Notes: generated by a model not told the origin, from the sequence alone. Positions 43,555 through 52,540 are shown, numbered from the stretch's first letter. The stretch: DNA of 64,000 nucleotides from Verrucomicrobiota bacterium (GCA_947454705.1 CANGKZ010000004.1:62001-126000), one strand, 5' to 3'. Numbers and translations: made by a program.

Positions 43555-44001
43555 CGGCTTGGACCGACGCGGCGGTTCTGACGGAGCGGCCGATTGCGCG
43601 GTCTTCATCGCCTTCGTGCCGGGAAAGTGCTGCTCGCCCCACGCGGCCAATGCCTTGATCGTGGGTAACAGTCCGCGGCCTTGCTCGGTGAGCACGTACT
43701 CGTATCGGGGCGGACGCTTGAGATAGAGCTGCGATCGGATCAGCCCCCCTTGCTCCAGGCGCACCAGCCGTTCGGCGAGGAGATTGGTGGGGATCTGCTC
43801 GGGCGATGCAAGGAACTCCCCAAATCGCTGCTTCCCCCAGAACAGATCGCGCAAAACCAGAAGCGTCCACCGGTCGCCCAACAGATCCAACGCCGCAGCC
43901 ACAGGACACGTAGAACGCAGGTCCGTTCCTGCGGTTTTCCCAGAGGGAACCGCCTTGCGTTGGGGAGCTCGGCGGATGGTGAGTTTGGAAGTCACTTGCA
44001 C
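43531..44001 (-). CDS. HxlR-family transcriptional regulator
   Basis: Encodes 156 aa. The winged-helix core is CPVAAALDLLGDRWTLLVLRDLFWGKQRFGEF (about 32-63), then IPTNLLAERLVRLEQGGLI and YVLTEQGRGLLPTIKAL. C32 sits where HxlR redox sensors such as YodB and HypR carry their reactive cysteine. The start GTG 44001 is supported by AAGGAG 11 nt upstream; GTG 43995 is possible. It is divergent from a cupin/ABM/AhpD-like operon and a 17-bp palindrome overlaps its start, so it probably represses itself and that operon until electrophiles or oxidants inactivate it (inference). Confidence 0.85.
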   Translation of the reverse strand: MQVTSKLTIRRAPQRKAVPSGKTAGTDLRSTCPVAAALDLLGDRWTLLVLRDLFWGKQRFGEFLASPEQIPTNLLAERLVRLEQGGLIRSQLYLKRPPRYEYVLTEQGRGLLPTIKALAAWGEQHFPGTKAMKTAQSAAPSEPPRRSKPKQKLPPA

Positions 44002-44010
44002 GTTGCAAGT
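43994..44010. promoter_or_regulatory. Candidate HxlR operator palindrome
   Basis: ACTTGCA CGT TGCAAGT is a perfect inverted repeat with 7-bp arms and 3-nt spacer, lying between the divergent HxlR and cupin genes and over the HxlR start. It is the only such palindrome noticed in this gap. Operator function is inferred from position and symmetry. Confidence 0.6.
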
Positions 44011-44031
44011 ATCTCCTTGATCGTTGAATGG

Positions 44032-44508
44032 ATGCAAGCCACGTTTCGCGACGTGAAGACCTTTGAGGGATACAAACTGATCACTCCCGGGGAGTTGCAC
44101 TGGCGGCCGTCGAACCGAATGCGCATCCCGAACGCCGATTATTTGGAACGTACCGGCAGTGAGAATTTGGGGGCACGGCTCTGGCGGATGCCCGCTCGGA
44201 GTGCGAACACGCTTCACAAACATATCCGATCCGAAGAGTTCTATTTCGTGCTCGAAGGGGTCGGCCGGATGCGCGTGGGGACGGAGACGCTCACCGTCCC
44301 CAAATACGGTGGCGTGCTCGTTGGCCCAGGGGAGCTCCGGCAGGTGTTCAATGACTCCGAAGAAGAGGTGCTGTGGTTGATCGTTGGCGCCCCCGAGGAA
44401 CCGGAGTTTCTCCCCGGCGGGAATGCGGATCTCTCCAAGTTCTATCCGGTCGATCCCACCCAACTCCCGCCCGAGCTGGCCGGTGTTTCCTGGCCACCGA
44501 AGGAGTGA
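44032..44508 (+). CDS. Cupin domain protein of the HxlR-linked operon
   Basis: Encodes 158 aa. Cupin motif 1 reads ANTLHKHIRSEEFYFVLEG and motif 2 contains VGPGELRQVFNDSEEE, a metal-poor or altered second motif. A short N-terminal extension starts MQATFRDVKTFEGY. It is first gene of the plus-strand operon divergent from HxlR and is 44 nt upstream of the ABM gene. Cupins in such clusters may bind quinones or act as dioxygenases; the activity here is unknown. An alternative upstream TTG exists. Confidence 0.78.
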   Translation: MQATFRDVKTFEGYKLITPGELHWRPSNRMRIPNADYLERTGSENLGARLWRMPARSANTLHKHIRSEEFYFVLEGVGRMRVGTETLTVPKYGGVLVGPGELRQVFNDSEEEVLWLIVGAPEEPEFLPGGNADLSKFYPVDPTQLPPELAGVSWPPKE

Positions 44509-44552
44509 GACTAACTCCCGTTCCTCTCCGGGAACTCGCGGAAATCTGCTTT

Positions 44553-44834
44553 ATGCAACATGTCCTCATCATTCACGAAGTTGCCGATTATCCGGCCTGG
44601 AAGCGCGTGTTCGATTTCGCAGCAGGCATTCGGAAGGAGGCCGGCGAACGTTCGTATCAACTGCTTCGATACGAGAACGATGCCAACCGGATTGTTCACT
44701 TCTCCGCCTGGACCTCGATCGCCGACGCCCGGAGATTCTTCGAATCCCCAAGATTAGTGCAGATCCGCAGGGACGCCGGGGTGAAGGCGCCCGAGTTCAT
44801 CTACCTTGATGCCATTGAATCCGGGACTCTGTGA
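44553..44834 (+). CDS. Small ABM-like (antibiotic biosynthesis monooxygenase) protein
   Basis: Encodes 93 aa, the size of one ferredoxin-like ABM barrel. The core HVLIIHEVADYPAWKRVFD, then RSYQLLRYENDANRIVHFSAW and a final PEFIYLDAIESG fits the fold. Members often oxidise quinols or aromatic substrates without cofactors. The stop overlaps the next start (TGATG at 44832-44836), so translation is coupled to the AhpD-like gene. Confidence 0.72.
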   Translation: MQHVLIIHEVADYPAWKRVFDFAAGIRKEAGERSYQLLRYENDANRIVHFSAWTSIADARRFFESPRLVQIRRDAGVKAPEFIYLDAIESGTL

Positions 44835-45271
44835 TGCGAATCGACTACTTCCAGCACAAGCCGGAGTGGATCACCCGAATGCGTGAACTCACCCGGGAGC
44901 AGGAATCGTTTTCAATCGATCCCCGGCTTCGCGCGCTGGTTGAACTTCGCGTTTCCCAAATCAACGGCTGTGGCTACTGCGTGGACCTGCACGCGCGCGA
45001 AGCCCGGGATCGGGGAGAAAGCCAGCAACGACTCGATGCCCTGCCGGTGTGGCACGACTCGCCTTTTTTCAGCGATCGTGAGAAGTCGGCCCTCGCTTGG
45101 GCGGAATCCCTGACCCGGATTTCGGACACCCATGCCGGCGACGCCGAGTTCGAGGCAGTTCGCCGCCATTTCACGGAGCAGGAAACGGTGGAGCTCAGCC
45201 TCTCGGTTTCCCTGGCCAATTTCTGGAATCGGGTGGCCGGCGGGTTCCGTCGCCAGCCCCAGGTGCGCTGA
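44834..45271 (+). CDS. AhpD-like carboxymuconolactone decarboxylase-family protein
   Basis: Encodes 145 aa. The active site [16 protein letters not shown] (C46, C49, H53) is the CxxC...H pattern of AhpD-like alkylhydroperoxidase/carboxymuconolactone decarboxylase proteins, followed by [14 protein letters not shown] and [21 protein letters not shown]. AhpD proteins pass electrons to peroxiredoxins; many relatives are uncharacterised. Translation is coupled to the ABM gene by a 1-nt overlap. It is the last gene of the HxlR-linked operon. Confidence 0.88.
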   Translation: MRIDYFQHKPEWITRMRELTREQESFSIDPRLRALVELRVSQINGCGYCVDLHAREARDRGESQQRLDALPVWHDSPFFSDREKSALAWAESLTRISDTHAGDAEFEAVRRHFTEQETVELSLSVSLANFWNRVAGGFRRQPQVR

Positions 45272-45327
45272 GCGTACCGGCCGTACTTTTGAATGACCCC
45301 GACCGCAGTTGGGGGCATTCTCGGCCC

Positions 45328-46173
45328 GTGCCTGAATCCACTTCCAAGAGTTCCGCCACCGCGCTGTGGCGGTCGTTGAATCGAAAGGACCGGCTGTTTC
45401 TCATCGCGGGTCCGTGCGTGATCGAAGAGGAGGCCCTGTGTCTCCAGATCGCCCGACGTATGAAGGCGGTCTGCGCGAAACTCGGGGTGACCTATATTTT
45501 CAAGGCGAGCTTCGACAAGGCCAACCGCTCTTCCGGCGCGTCGTTTCGCGGACCCGGATTGGAAGAAGGACTGGCCATCCTCGGCCGCATTCGCAAGCAG
45601 GTCGGGGTGCCCGTCCTGACCGATGTTCACACCGAGGAGCAGTGCATCGCCGCCGCCCGGGTGGTGGATGTACTGCAGATCCCGGCGTTCCTGTGCCGGC
45701 AGACCGATCTGATTCGTACCGCCGTCCAGACCGGCGCGATTGTGAACATCAAGAAAGGCCAATTCCTCGCTCCCAAGGACATGGCCCAGGTGGTTCGAAA
45801 AGCCAGGGAAGCGGTCCCGGCGGGGCGGGCCCGTGTGATGGTGACCGAGCGTGGCACTACCTTTGGGTACAACAATTTGGTCGCCGACATGCGATCGCTG
45901 CCAATTCTGGGTACCCTTGGCGCGCCGGTGGTGTTTGACGCCACGCATTCGGTCCAGCTTCCCGGCGCCGGTGGCGATTCCTCCGGCGGACAACGCGAGT
46001 TTGCTCCCGTCCTTGCCCGCTGCGCGATGGTCGCGGGCGCCGATGGACTCTTCGTCGAAACCCATCCAAATCCGGACAAGGCCCTGAGCGACGGCCCCAA
46101 CATGATCCCGCTCGCGGAACTTCCCAAGCACCTCGCGCAGTGGGTCGCCCTGCGCCAACTGGTGCGGAAATGA
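45328..46173 (+). CDS. kdsA: 3-deoxy-8-phosphooctulonate (KDO-8-P) synthase
   Basis: Encodes 281 aa, full length. It condenses PEP with arabinose-5-phosphate for the LPS inner core, supporting a Gram-negative envelope. Motifs: [74 protein letters not shown] and [12 protein letters not shown]. The Cys in GPC (C30) marks the metal-dependent subgroup; the E. coli enzyme has Asn there. GTG 45328 is the only start that leaves the conserved N-terminal region intact. The next gene begins after, or overlaps by ATGA with, its stop. Confidence 0.95.
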   Translation: MPESTSKSSATALWRSLNRKDRLFLIAGPCVIEEEALCLQIARRMKAVCAKLGVTYIFKASFDKANRSSGASFRGPGLEEGLAILGRIRKQVGVPVLTDVHTEEQCIAAARVVDVLQIPAFLCRQTDLIRTAVQTGAIVNIKKGQFLAPKDMAQVVRKAREAVPAGRARVMVTERGTTFGYNNLVADMRSLPILGTLGAPVVFDATHSVQLPGAGGDSSGGQREFAPVLARCAMVAGADGLFVETHPNPDKALSDGPNMIPLAELPKHLAQWVALRQLVRK

Positions 46174-46235
46174 ATGAGACTTCCCGCGGGTCCGTCTTGA
46201 CCTTCCATCGCTTCGGTTTCAGAACCTTCCCATCC

Positions 46236-47126
46236 ATGAGCCGGCTGTCCTTGTTCTCCCCCCGATCCCTGTCGTTTTGCGCCCTGGTATTCGCGACCCT
46301 GACCCTCCGGGCGGCTGACGCCCCCGCCGCGGCCAAGCCGGTTGCCAGCACCAACAAGCCCCCCGAAGTGTCGGTGTTCGCCGACAAGAAGCTCGAGGAC
46401 GCCGTCCGCCAGCAGGTGTTCGCCAAGCGCTACACCAATTCCCCGCTGACCGCGGCCGATGTGGCGAACGTCTCCACCTTCAACGGCAACGGCAAAGGCA
46501 TCACCAGCCTTGCCGGTTTGGAACACTGCAAGGCTCTCGCTGCCGCGGATCTGGCCGGCAACGCCATCACCGATCTTTCGCCGCTCAAGGGATTGAAGCA
46601 GCTGCAGTACCTCAATCTCGCGACCAACAAGATCAAATCGATCGCTCCGCTCGCGACCCTTCCGGCGCTTCAATACATCGAGATTTCGAAGAATCAGGTG
46701 GTGGACCTCTCACCGGTCGCCGGTTTGACCAACCTCGCCAGCTTCTATGCCGGCAACAACCGGATCAAATCGGCATCGTCCCTCACCAACCTGCCGCGGC
46801 TGGTGTCGGTGCACCTGGAGAACAATCAGATCGCCTCCATCGCCGGGTTCCAGAACCTCCGCGGACTGGGCAGCCTTTCGATCGCCCACAATCAGGTCTC
46901 CGATGTTTCGCCCCTCACCGGATTGCGCGCGCCGACCTATCTCTTCCTTGAGGACAACCGGATTCGCGACCTGACCCCGCTGAATTCCTGGATCACCGCG
47001 GATCTTTCGGGCGCCAAGAACTTTGCCCCGTTTGTAAACCTCTACCTCCACGGCAACCGCTTGAACTCCAAGAGCCGTCAGCTTCTCGCCGATTGGAAAA
47101 AAGGCGGCGTGCGGGTGAATGAATGA
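46236..47126 (+). CDS. Exported leucine-rich repeat protein (internalin-like)
   Basis: Encodes 296 aa. A signal peptide (SLSFCALVFATLTLRAADA) is followed by a linker and about nine LRR units of 21-23 residues, for example LQYLNLATNKIKSIAPL and LQYIEISKNQVVDLSPV, with the consensus L..L.L..N.I.DLSPL. These resemble bacterial internalin-type LRRs, which bind proteins. An ATG at 46170 overlaps the kdsA stop and would add 22 residues; 46236 is preferred for the signal peptide. Role unknown. Confidence 0.82.
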   Translation: MSRLSLFSPRSLSFCALVFATLTLRAADAPAAAKPVASTNKPPEVSVFADKKLEDAVRQQVFAKRYTNSPLTAADVANVSTFNGNGKGITSLAGLEHCKALAAADLAGNAITDLSPLKGLKQLQYLNLATNKIKSIAPLATLPALQYIEISKNQVVDLSPVAGLTNLASFYAGNNRIKSASSLTNLPRLVSVHLENNQIASIAGFQNLRGLGSLSIAHNQVSDVSPLTGLRAPTYLFLEDNRIRDLTPLNSWITADLSGAKNFAPFVNLYLHGNRLNSKSRQLLADWKKGGVRVNE

Positions 47127-47232
47127 CGGTCATCCGCCCATTTGACAGTTTTCCGCCTCAAAGCACCTTTCCCACTCAAACCCCGGGCAACCGGTTCACG
47201 CAGCACGCTGCTCCCAGCACGAATAGCTCACC

Positions 47233-47793
47233 ATGAACTCCAACTTCAAATTCACGTTCCCCCTCGGGCTCGTTCTCGCCGCCATGACCGCCATTGCCGC
47301 ATCTGCACCGACCGTCCAGTCGATTCCCTTGAAGGACATCGATGGCAAGTCCACCTCGCTGAAGGCCTACAAGGGCAAGGTGGTTCTCGTGGTCAATGTG
47401 GCCTCCAAGTGCGGGCTGACTCCCCAGTACGACGCGTTGGAAGCCACCCACAAGAAGTACGCTGCCAAGGGCTTCACCGTGGTGGGATTCCCCTGCAACG
47501 ATTTCGGCAGCCAGGAGCCGGGAACCGCCGAAGAGATCAAGACCTTCTGCTCGACCAAGTACAAGGTGAGCTTCCCGCTGATGGAAAAGTTGCACGTCAA
47601 GGGACCTGAGCAGCACCCGCTTTACGCTGCCTTGACCGGTCCCGGGTCGGCATTTCCGGGCGACATCGAATGGAACTTCGGCAAATTCCTGGTCGGCCGG
47701 GACGGCACGGTGTTGAAGCGTTTTAAGCCTCAGACCAAGCCCGACGCGCCTGAGGTCATTGAAGCCATCGAGGCCGCCCTCAAGGCCCATTGA
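47233..47793 (+). CDS. Glutathione peroxidase-like protein, exported
   Basis: Encodes 186 aa. A signal peptide (LGLVLAAMTAIAASA) precedes the thioredoxin-fold enzyme. The peroxidatic cysteine is C60 in NVASKCGLT, with Q94 (in GFPCNDFGSQEPG) and W147 (in WNFGKFLVGRDG) completing the active site. It reduces peroxides; bacterial Cys-type GPx often use thioredoxin rather than glutathione. The export signal suggests envelope protection. A terminator follows 33 nt downstream. Confidence 0.92.
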   Translation: MNSNFKFTFPLGLVLAAMTAIAASAPTVQSIPLKDIDGKSTSLKAYKGKVVLVVNVASKCGLTPQYDALEATHKKYAAKGFTVVGFPCNDFGSQEPGTAEEIKTFCSTKYKVSFPLMEKLHVKGPEQHPLYAALTGPGSAFPGDIEWNFGKFLVGRDGTVLKRFKPQTKPDAPEVIEAIEAALKAH

Positions 47794-47822
47794 TTGTCGC
47801 GGGCTTTGTTCCGCACCCAATT

Positions 47823-47866
47823 CTGCAAAACGGCGTCCGACTTCGGACGCCGTTTTTGTTTTTTGA
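47823..47866. terminator. Bidirectional intrinsic terminator
   Basis: The stem CGGCGTCCG/CGGACGCCG (47831-47852), ACTT loop, is followed by TTTTTGTTTTTT on the plus strand and by TTTTGCAG on the minus strand. It separates the convergent glutathione peroxidase and panC genes. Confidence 0.9.
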
Positions 47867-47891
47867 TGGCCTCGGAACCTTCGAAGACGGC

Positions 47892-48770
47892 TCAGAGTCG
47901 GCCGTTGTCGATCAACCGCGTTTTTCCGAGAAAGACCGCGAGGGCCATGTGGGTTCCCTTGCGGACTTCGTCAACAGGCTCCAGGGATTCGCCATGGAAG
48001 AACTCAACGTAGTCCAGCTTTGCGGCCGGAGCTGTGGCAATCAATCGGCGGATTGCCTTGGTCAAATCGGCAACTCCCACGGGTCCGCGACGCACTGCGG
48101 TTCGTGCGGCTTCGATGGATCGGATCAGGACGGTGGCCTGCTCCCGTTCTTCCGGATTCAGGTAGGCATTCCGCGAGCTCAACGCCAAGCCGTCCTCCGC
48201 GCGCCCGGTTGGAGCCACCACGATTTGAATGGGGAAATTCAGGTCCGTGGTCATGCGACGGATCACCGCCGCCTGCTGCCAGTCTTTCGCGCCGAACACC
48301 GACACGTCGGGCAGTACGCAGTTGAACAGCTTGGCCACCACGGTCGTGACGCCTCGAAAATGGGCCGGACGAGACGCGCCTTCCATGCGTCGGGTCAATC
48401 GCTCCTCCACGACATAGGTCGAGTAAGCCCCGGCGTCCCGGCCTGGATACATCACCGCATCGCTCGGAAGAAACAGCGCGTCCACCCCTTCCGCCCGGCA
48501 CAAAGCGCGATCCCGCTTGAGATCGCGCGGGTACCGGGACAGGTCCTCGGTGGGGGCGAACTGGGTGGGATTGACGTAAATGCTTACCACCACGATGCCG
48601 TTGGGGCCCACGCGCTTGCGTGCGTCGCGCACAAGGCTCATGTGGCCGTCGTGGAGGTAGCCCATCGTGGGGACGAAGCCGATGCGTCGTCCCTCCTGCT
48701 TCCAAAGCTTCGCCGCCCGCTGCATTGCCGCCGGAGTGCTGTAAGTCTTCACGCCGCAGACAATGCGCAT
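47892..48770 (-). CDS. panC: Pantothenate synthetase
   Basis: Encodes 292 aa. It joins pantoate and beta-alanine with ATP in coenzyme A synthesis. The HxGH nucleotidyltransferase motif is in FVPTMGYLHDGHMSLV (H40, H43), with SIYVNPTQFAPTEDLSRYPR and the KMSKS-equivalent GLALSSRNAYL. The upstream open frame extends about 47 codons but the conserved protein starts at ATG 48770. It stands alone; panB/panD are not in the window. Confidence 0.95.
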   Translation of the reverse strand: MRIVCGVKTYSTPAAMQRAAKLWKQEGRRIGFVPTMGYLHDGHMSLVRDARKRVGPNGIVVVSIYVNPTQFAPTEDLSRYPRDLKRDRALCRAEGVDALFLPSDAVMYPGRDAGAYSTYVVEERLTRRMEGASRPAHFRGVTTVVAKLFNCVLPDVSVFGAKDWQQAAVIRRMTTDLNFPIQIVVAPTGRAEDGLALSSRNAYLNPEEREQATVLIRSIEAARTAVRRGPVGVADLTKAIRRLIATAPAAKLDYVEFFHGESLEPVDEVRKGTHMALAVFLGKTRLIDNGRL

Positions 48771-48932
48771 CGTCCGGAGCTTGCCAAGGGGATCCTGAGA
48801 TTCGCTTCGGGCGGGCGCGATGACGCCCTTTGAACCGTTCCTGTTCCTCTCCGTTCCCGTTTCTAATTCCCGCGGATTCGGCCTTCCTGACCGCTTGCCA
48901 ACCCGGCCCACCCGATTAATCTGCCGCCCGAC

Positions 48933-49316
48933 ATGGATTCGCAGCTCAAGCAGTATCTCCCGGTTTTGATGTTCCTGTTGGTGGCCACGGGTTTCGCCGT
49001 GAGCACCCTGATCATCTCAGTGGTCGCCGGGAAATTCGGCCGCCGCACCCGCACGAAGGACATGCCGTACGAATGCGGCATGGCCCCCCAGGGTGAAGGT
49101 TCCTCCCGCTTGTCGGTGAAGTTCTACCTCGTGGCGCTCCTCTTCGTGCTCTTCGACATCGAAGTCGTCTTCATGTATCCGTGGGCCTCCGTGTACAAGG
49201 AACTGCTCCACGAAAACGCTGCCATGATCCTTGGCGGAATGGTGAGTTTTCTCGGAATCCTGTTCGCAGGATACGTGTACGCCTTGAAAAAAGGCGCCTT
49301 CAACTGGACCGAGTAA
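48933..49316 (+). CDS. nuoA: NADH-quinone oxidoreductase subunit A
   Basis: Encodes 127 aa with three membrane helices, the NuoA layout. The family marker MPYECGMAPQGEGSSRLSVKFYLVALLFVLFD-type loop is visible, with the conserved E and ...FDIEVVFMYPWA next. It is a membrane subunit of respiratory complex I. Unusually, no nuoB follows: the next gene is nadB after 144 nt. Either the complex I genes are scattered here, or this is an extra copy. Confidence 0.92.
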   Translation: MDSQLKQYLPVLMFLLVATGFAVSTLIISVVAGKFGRRTRTKDMPYECGMAPQGEGSSRLSVKFYLVALLFVLFDIEVVFMYPWASVYKELLHENAAMILGGMVSFLGILFAGYVYALKKGAFNWTE

Positions 49317-49460
49317 TCTCGGCTCCCGGTTGGAGTTCCGTGTTACCCTTCGCCTGCGTTCAACCTCGAACGCATCGTCACGGATTCAATTTGGTTTTTC
49401 CGCCATTCGAGTTCGAAAGGGTGGCGGTCGTCCCGTTTTCCGGTTTGAATCCGACACCCC

Positions 49461-51077
49461 ATGCACTCGCCTCAGCGTGCCTTTGATTTTCTGGTGTTGG
49501 GCAGCGGCATTGCCGGACTGACCTTCGCCCTCAAGGTGGCCGATCACGGCCGCGTTGCGATCGTCACCAAGAAGAATCGCGCCGACTCCAATACCAACTG
49601 GGCCCAGGGCGGCATCGCCAGCGTCACCAGCAAGGAGGACTCCTTTGAGCTCCACGTCCGGGATACCCTCGAGGCCGGCGCCGGATTGTGTCGGGAGTCG
49701 GTGGTTCGGACGATCGTCGAGGAAGGCCCTGCCCGCATCGCCGAGTTGATCGAGCTGGGAACCCGTTTCACCGAGCGCGACATCCCCGATTCCTCGGGTG
49801 CGCGCGAGCTGGATCTCACCCGCGAGGGCGGTCATTCGAAGCGTCGAATCCTGCACGCCCGCGACGCAACCGGGGCGGAGATCGAACGCGCCCTGCTGGC
49901 CGCAATCGCGCGTCATCCCAACATCGCTGTATTCGAGAACCATCACGCCATCGATTTCATCACCACCGGCAAGCTGGGAGTTTCCGGTCCGAATCGAATG
50001 GCCGGGGTTTACGTGCTCAACCAGCCTGAGAATCGTGTCGAAGTGTTCGCCTCCCCGGTGACGGTTCTGGCGACGGGGGGAAGTGGTAAGGTGTACCTCT
50101 ACACCACCAATCCCGACATCGCGACCGGCGATGGTTTGGCCATGGCGTTTCGCGCCGGGGCGGCGGTCTCCAACATGGAGTTCGTGCAGTTTCACCCCAC
50201 CTGCCTGTTCCATCCGAAGGCCAAGACCTATCTGATTTCCGAGGCGGTTCGCGGCGAGGGGGCCTATTTGCTCGGCGCGGATCGTCGCCGATTCATGCCC
50301 AACTATGATCCGCGGGCGGAAATGGCCCCGCGCGACATCGTGGCTCGCGCGATTGACTCGGAGATGAAGCGCACCGGTGCCGACTGCGTGTTTCTGGATA
50401 TCTCGCACAAGCCTGCGGAGTTCATCCGGGAACATTTTCCAAACATCCACGCCAAGTGCATGGAGTACGGGATCGACATGACCCGGGAGCCGATTCCCGT
50501 GGTCCCGGCCGCGCACTACCAATGCGGCGGTGTGGTGACCAACGTGGATGGTGAAACGGAAATCGCCGGCCTCTATGCGATCGGAGAGGTTGCCTGCACC
50601 GGATTGCACGGGGCCAATCGGCTCGCCAGCAATTCGCTCCTGGAGGCTCTGGTCTGTGCCCACCGCGCGTCGTTGAAGGCGCTTAAATTCGAGTCCGGAT
50701 CACTCCCGGGACTTCTTCCGCCCTGGCAGCCGGGTGGGGCAACGGACGCCGATGAACTTGTGGTCGTGTCCCACAATTGGGATGAGATTCGTCGAACTCT
50801 TTGGGATTACGTCGGCATTGTGCGAACCGACAAACGGCTGCGTCGCGCCGAGAAACGTCTCGCGAATCTGCAGGAGGAAATCCGCGAGTTTTATTGGGAC
50901 TTCAAGGTCACTCCCGATCTGCTCGAACTGCGTAACCTTGCCACGGTCGCGGAGTTGATCGTCGCCTGCGCCTTGCAGCGTCCCGAGAGCCGGGGATTGC
51001 ACTACAATCTCGATCATCCGCATCCGGATCCGGCCTGGCAGCAGCGGGACTCCCGGGTGCAGCGGATTTCGGGTTGA
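49461..51077 (+). CDS. nadB: L-aspartate oxidase
   Basis: Encodes 538 aa. It oxidises L-aspartate to iminoaspartate with FAD, the first step of de novo NAD synthesis. The dinucleotide-binding GSGIAGLTFALKVADHG begins near residue 14. Also seen are SNTNWAQGGIAS, TREGGHSKRRILHARDATG, ATGGSGKVYLYTTNPDIATGDG, AAHYQCGGVVTNVDGET and GLHGANRLASNSLLEALV, and a C-terminal helical domain with EKRLANLQEEIREFYWDFKV. NadA is not in the window. Confidence 0.95.
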   Translation: MHSPQRAFDFLVLGSGIAGLTFALKVADHGRVAIVTKKNRADSNTNWAQGGIASVTSKEDSFELHVRDTLEAGAGLCRESVVRTIVEEGPARIAELIELGTRFTERDIPDSSGARELDLTREGGHSKRRILHARDATGAEIERALLAAIARHPNIAVFENHHAIDFITTGKLGVSGPNRMAGVYVLNQPENRVEVFASPVTVLATGGSGKVYLYTTNPDIATGDGLAMAFRAGAAVSNMEFVQFHPTCLFHPKAKTYLISEAVRGEGAYLLGADRRRFMPNYDPRAEMAPRDIVARAIDSEMKRTGADCVFLDISHKPAEFIREHFPNIHAKCMEYGIDMTREPIPVVPAAHYQCGGVVTNVDGETEIAGLYAIGEVACTGLHGANRLASNSLLEALVCAHRASLKALKFESGSLPGLLPPWQPGGATDADELVVVSHNWDEIRRTLWDYVGIVRTDKRLRRAEKRLANLQEEIREFYWDFKVTPDLLELRNLATVAELIVACALQRPESRGLHYNLDHPHPDPAWQQRDSRVQRISG

Positions 51078-51098
51078 GGGAGTTGCCCAGTTTCGGAG

Positions 51099-52025
51099 TC
51101 AGCGGAACGGATTTTTGGTCTTGGTTCGCTTGGATCCACCTCCCAATTCCGAGCGGTCCGCCGATTCGTTCTGAAATGGATTTCGAGAAGCAACGCCGCG
51201 AACCTTGACCGCCGCCCGGGGAAGTCGCAGCACCGCCCAAAAGAAACCGAGCGCGGCCACGCTCGGCTGTGACAACACAGCGATCGCAAGACCGGGCAGT
51301 CGAATCCAAGAGGTGGCGTACAGGATCGAACCCACCGAAAGGCAACACCATCCGGTCACGGCGGAAGCGGTCCCCATTTTCCAAGCTCCGCTCAGAGTGA
51401 GTTGGCGGCCAAGGGCCCAACCGAGCAGCAGCCCGGGAATCGCTGCAACGCTGGCCAGGATTCCCACCCAGAGCCAGACGATCAGGAATCCGCCGATCAG
51501 GAGAAGTGCAAGAATCGGCCAGTTCCAAGCGAGCCAGGCCGCCGATGCTCCGGTGCGATCAAGGCTGAGGGTGAAGTCGGGCGGGTACGCGAATTCTTGA
51601 TGCCCCAGCAATCCCTCCAGTCGGAGTACGGTGGGGCGGAATTCCACTCGAAGATCCCCGGCGCTGCCGGCATCACCGTTTCCCGTTGGGTTTACCGAGA
51701 GACTGAACTGGGGGCGCTCCGCAAGCAGCACGGCCTGTGTGTCAGGCCATATCAGCCTCCCTTCACGGATCTCAGCGCCTGCGTTCGGCAGTTTGGGCAG
51801 CGCTGCGCGAACCGCGGGAAACCAAGCCTGTCGGAGACTCCAAACCAGGACGAGGGTGATCAGGCTGCTGAATAGAGTCTGGAGAACGAGGGTTCTTACT
51901 CCCGACGCGGTCGAAAACTTCGAAATGCCGCCGCCGGTGAGCGGCTGCCACGCGCCCCATTCGAACATGCGTCGCCAACCGGAGAATCGTTCCGGGTTGG
52001 GATTGGGGGAAGAAGCGTCCGCCAC
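51099..52025 (-). CDS. Hypothetical multi-pass membrane protein
   Basis: Encodes 308 aa. A first helix (LVLQTLFSSLITLVLVWSL) is followed by an extracytoplasmic region of about 100 residues with FSLSVNPTGNGDAGSAG. Then come four helices, including LALLLIGGFLIVWLWVGILASVAAIPGLLLG, and a basic Arg/Lys/Ser tail. It resembles Yip1/DUF-type membrane proteins only in shape; no family can be named. It is convergent with nadB (21-nt gap) and downstream of the DUF6941-like gene. Confidence 0.65.
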   Translation of the reverse strand: MADASSPNPNPERFSGWRRMFEWGAWQPLTGGGISKFSTASGVRTLVLQTLFSSLITLVLVWSLRQAWFPAVRAALPKLPNAGAEIREGRLIWPDTQAVLLAERPQFSLSVNPTGNGDAGSAGDLRVEFRPTVLRLEGLLGHQEFAYPPDFTLSLDRTGASAAWLAWNWPILALLLIGGFLIVWLWVGILASVAAIPGLLLGWALGRQLTLSGAWKMGTASAVTGWCCLSVGSILYATSWIRLPGLAIAVLSQPSVAALGFFWAVLRLPRAAVKVRGVASRNPFQNESADRSELGGGSKRTKTKNPFR

Positions 52026-52056
52026 AGCGCCGAAAGTATGACATCCCTCAACGACA

Positions 52057-52091
52057 ACGGCCAGCGACGGAAGAATCCTGTCGCTGGCCGT
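52057..52091 (-). terminator. Hairpin after the DUF6941-like gene
   Basis: A perfect 12-bp stem ACGGCCAGCGAC (52057-52068)/GTCGCTGGCCGT (52080-52091). On the minus strand it is followed by TGTCGTTGAG, so the T tract is weak. Confidence 0.5.
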
Positions 52092-52111
52092 AGGTTGAAA
52101 GGGAATCGGGA

Positions 52112-52540
52112 TCAGCCCTCAGCTCCAGGGGCCGGAGCGCCCGGCTGAGGCACGACGACCACGGGCACCGGATACCGAAGCTTCATGACATCGTCCACCA
52201 GCACTTCGACGTAATAAACGCCGCCGGCGGGGAACTCGAGCTGACCGAAGACCGACACATTGGTGACGTTCTGGACCGGGTCAGGCAGGGCGAGCTTCGC
52301 CGAGCTCTTGCGCAGCACAGTGGAACCATCGGGGCCGATAATGCGGACCTGTTCGGTGAACTGGCCCACGCCGGCAGTCCAGCGGTTGATGACGCAAAGT
52401 TTCGGGGCGACGATGGGCACGCCGGGAACCCGGATGAGGCCGATTACGCCGAGGAGAATAAGGTTGCCACTCGCTTCCTGGCGGACGTCGTCGCACAGCA
52501 GGGAGCACTGAAGATCTGGAAGGATGCGGTTCGGAGTCAT
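52112..52540 (-). CDS. Small hypothetical protein, DUF6941-like
   Basis: Encodes 142 aa. The pattern LPDLQCSLLCDDVRQEASGNLILLGVIGLI followed by INRWTAGVGQFTEQVRIIGPDG and a C-terminal VEVLVDDVMKLRYPVPVVV suggests the DUF6941 family of small beta-sandwich proteins, uncharacterised and with no catalytic residues recognised. It follows the response regulator gene by 88 nt on the same strand, so a functional link is possible. A Pro/Ala tail ends the protein. ATG 52540 chosen over a long upstream open stretch without protein features. Confidence 0.72.
   Translation of the reverse strand: MTPNRILPDLQCSLLCDDVRQEASGNLILLGVIGLIRVPGVPIVAPKLCVINRWTAGVGQFTEQVRIIGPDGSTVLRKSSAKLALPDPVQNVTNVSVFGQLEFPAGGVYYVEVLVDDVMKLRYPVPVVVVPQPGAPAPGAEG

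Noticed and set aside
43994-44010. Whether the palindrome might be a transcription terminator.
   Set aside because: It lies in the divergent promoter region at the regulator's start and has no T tract.
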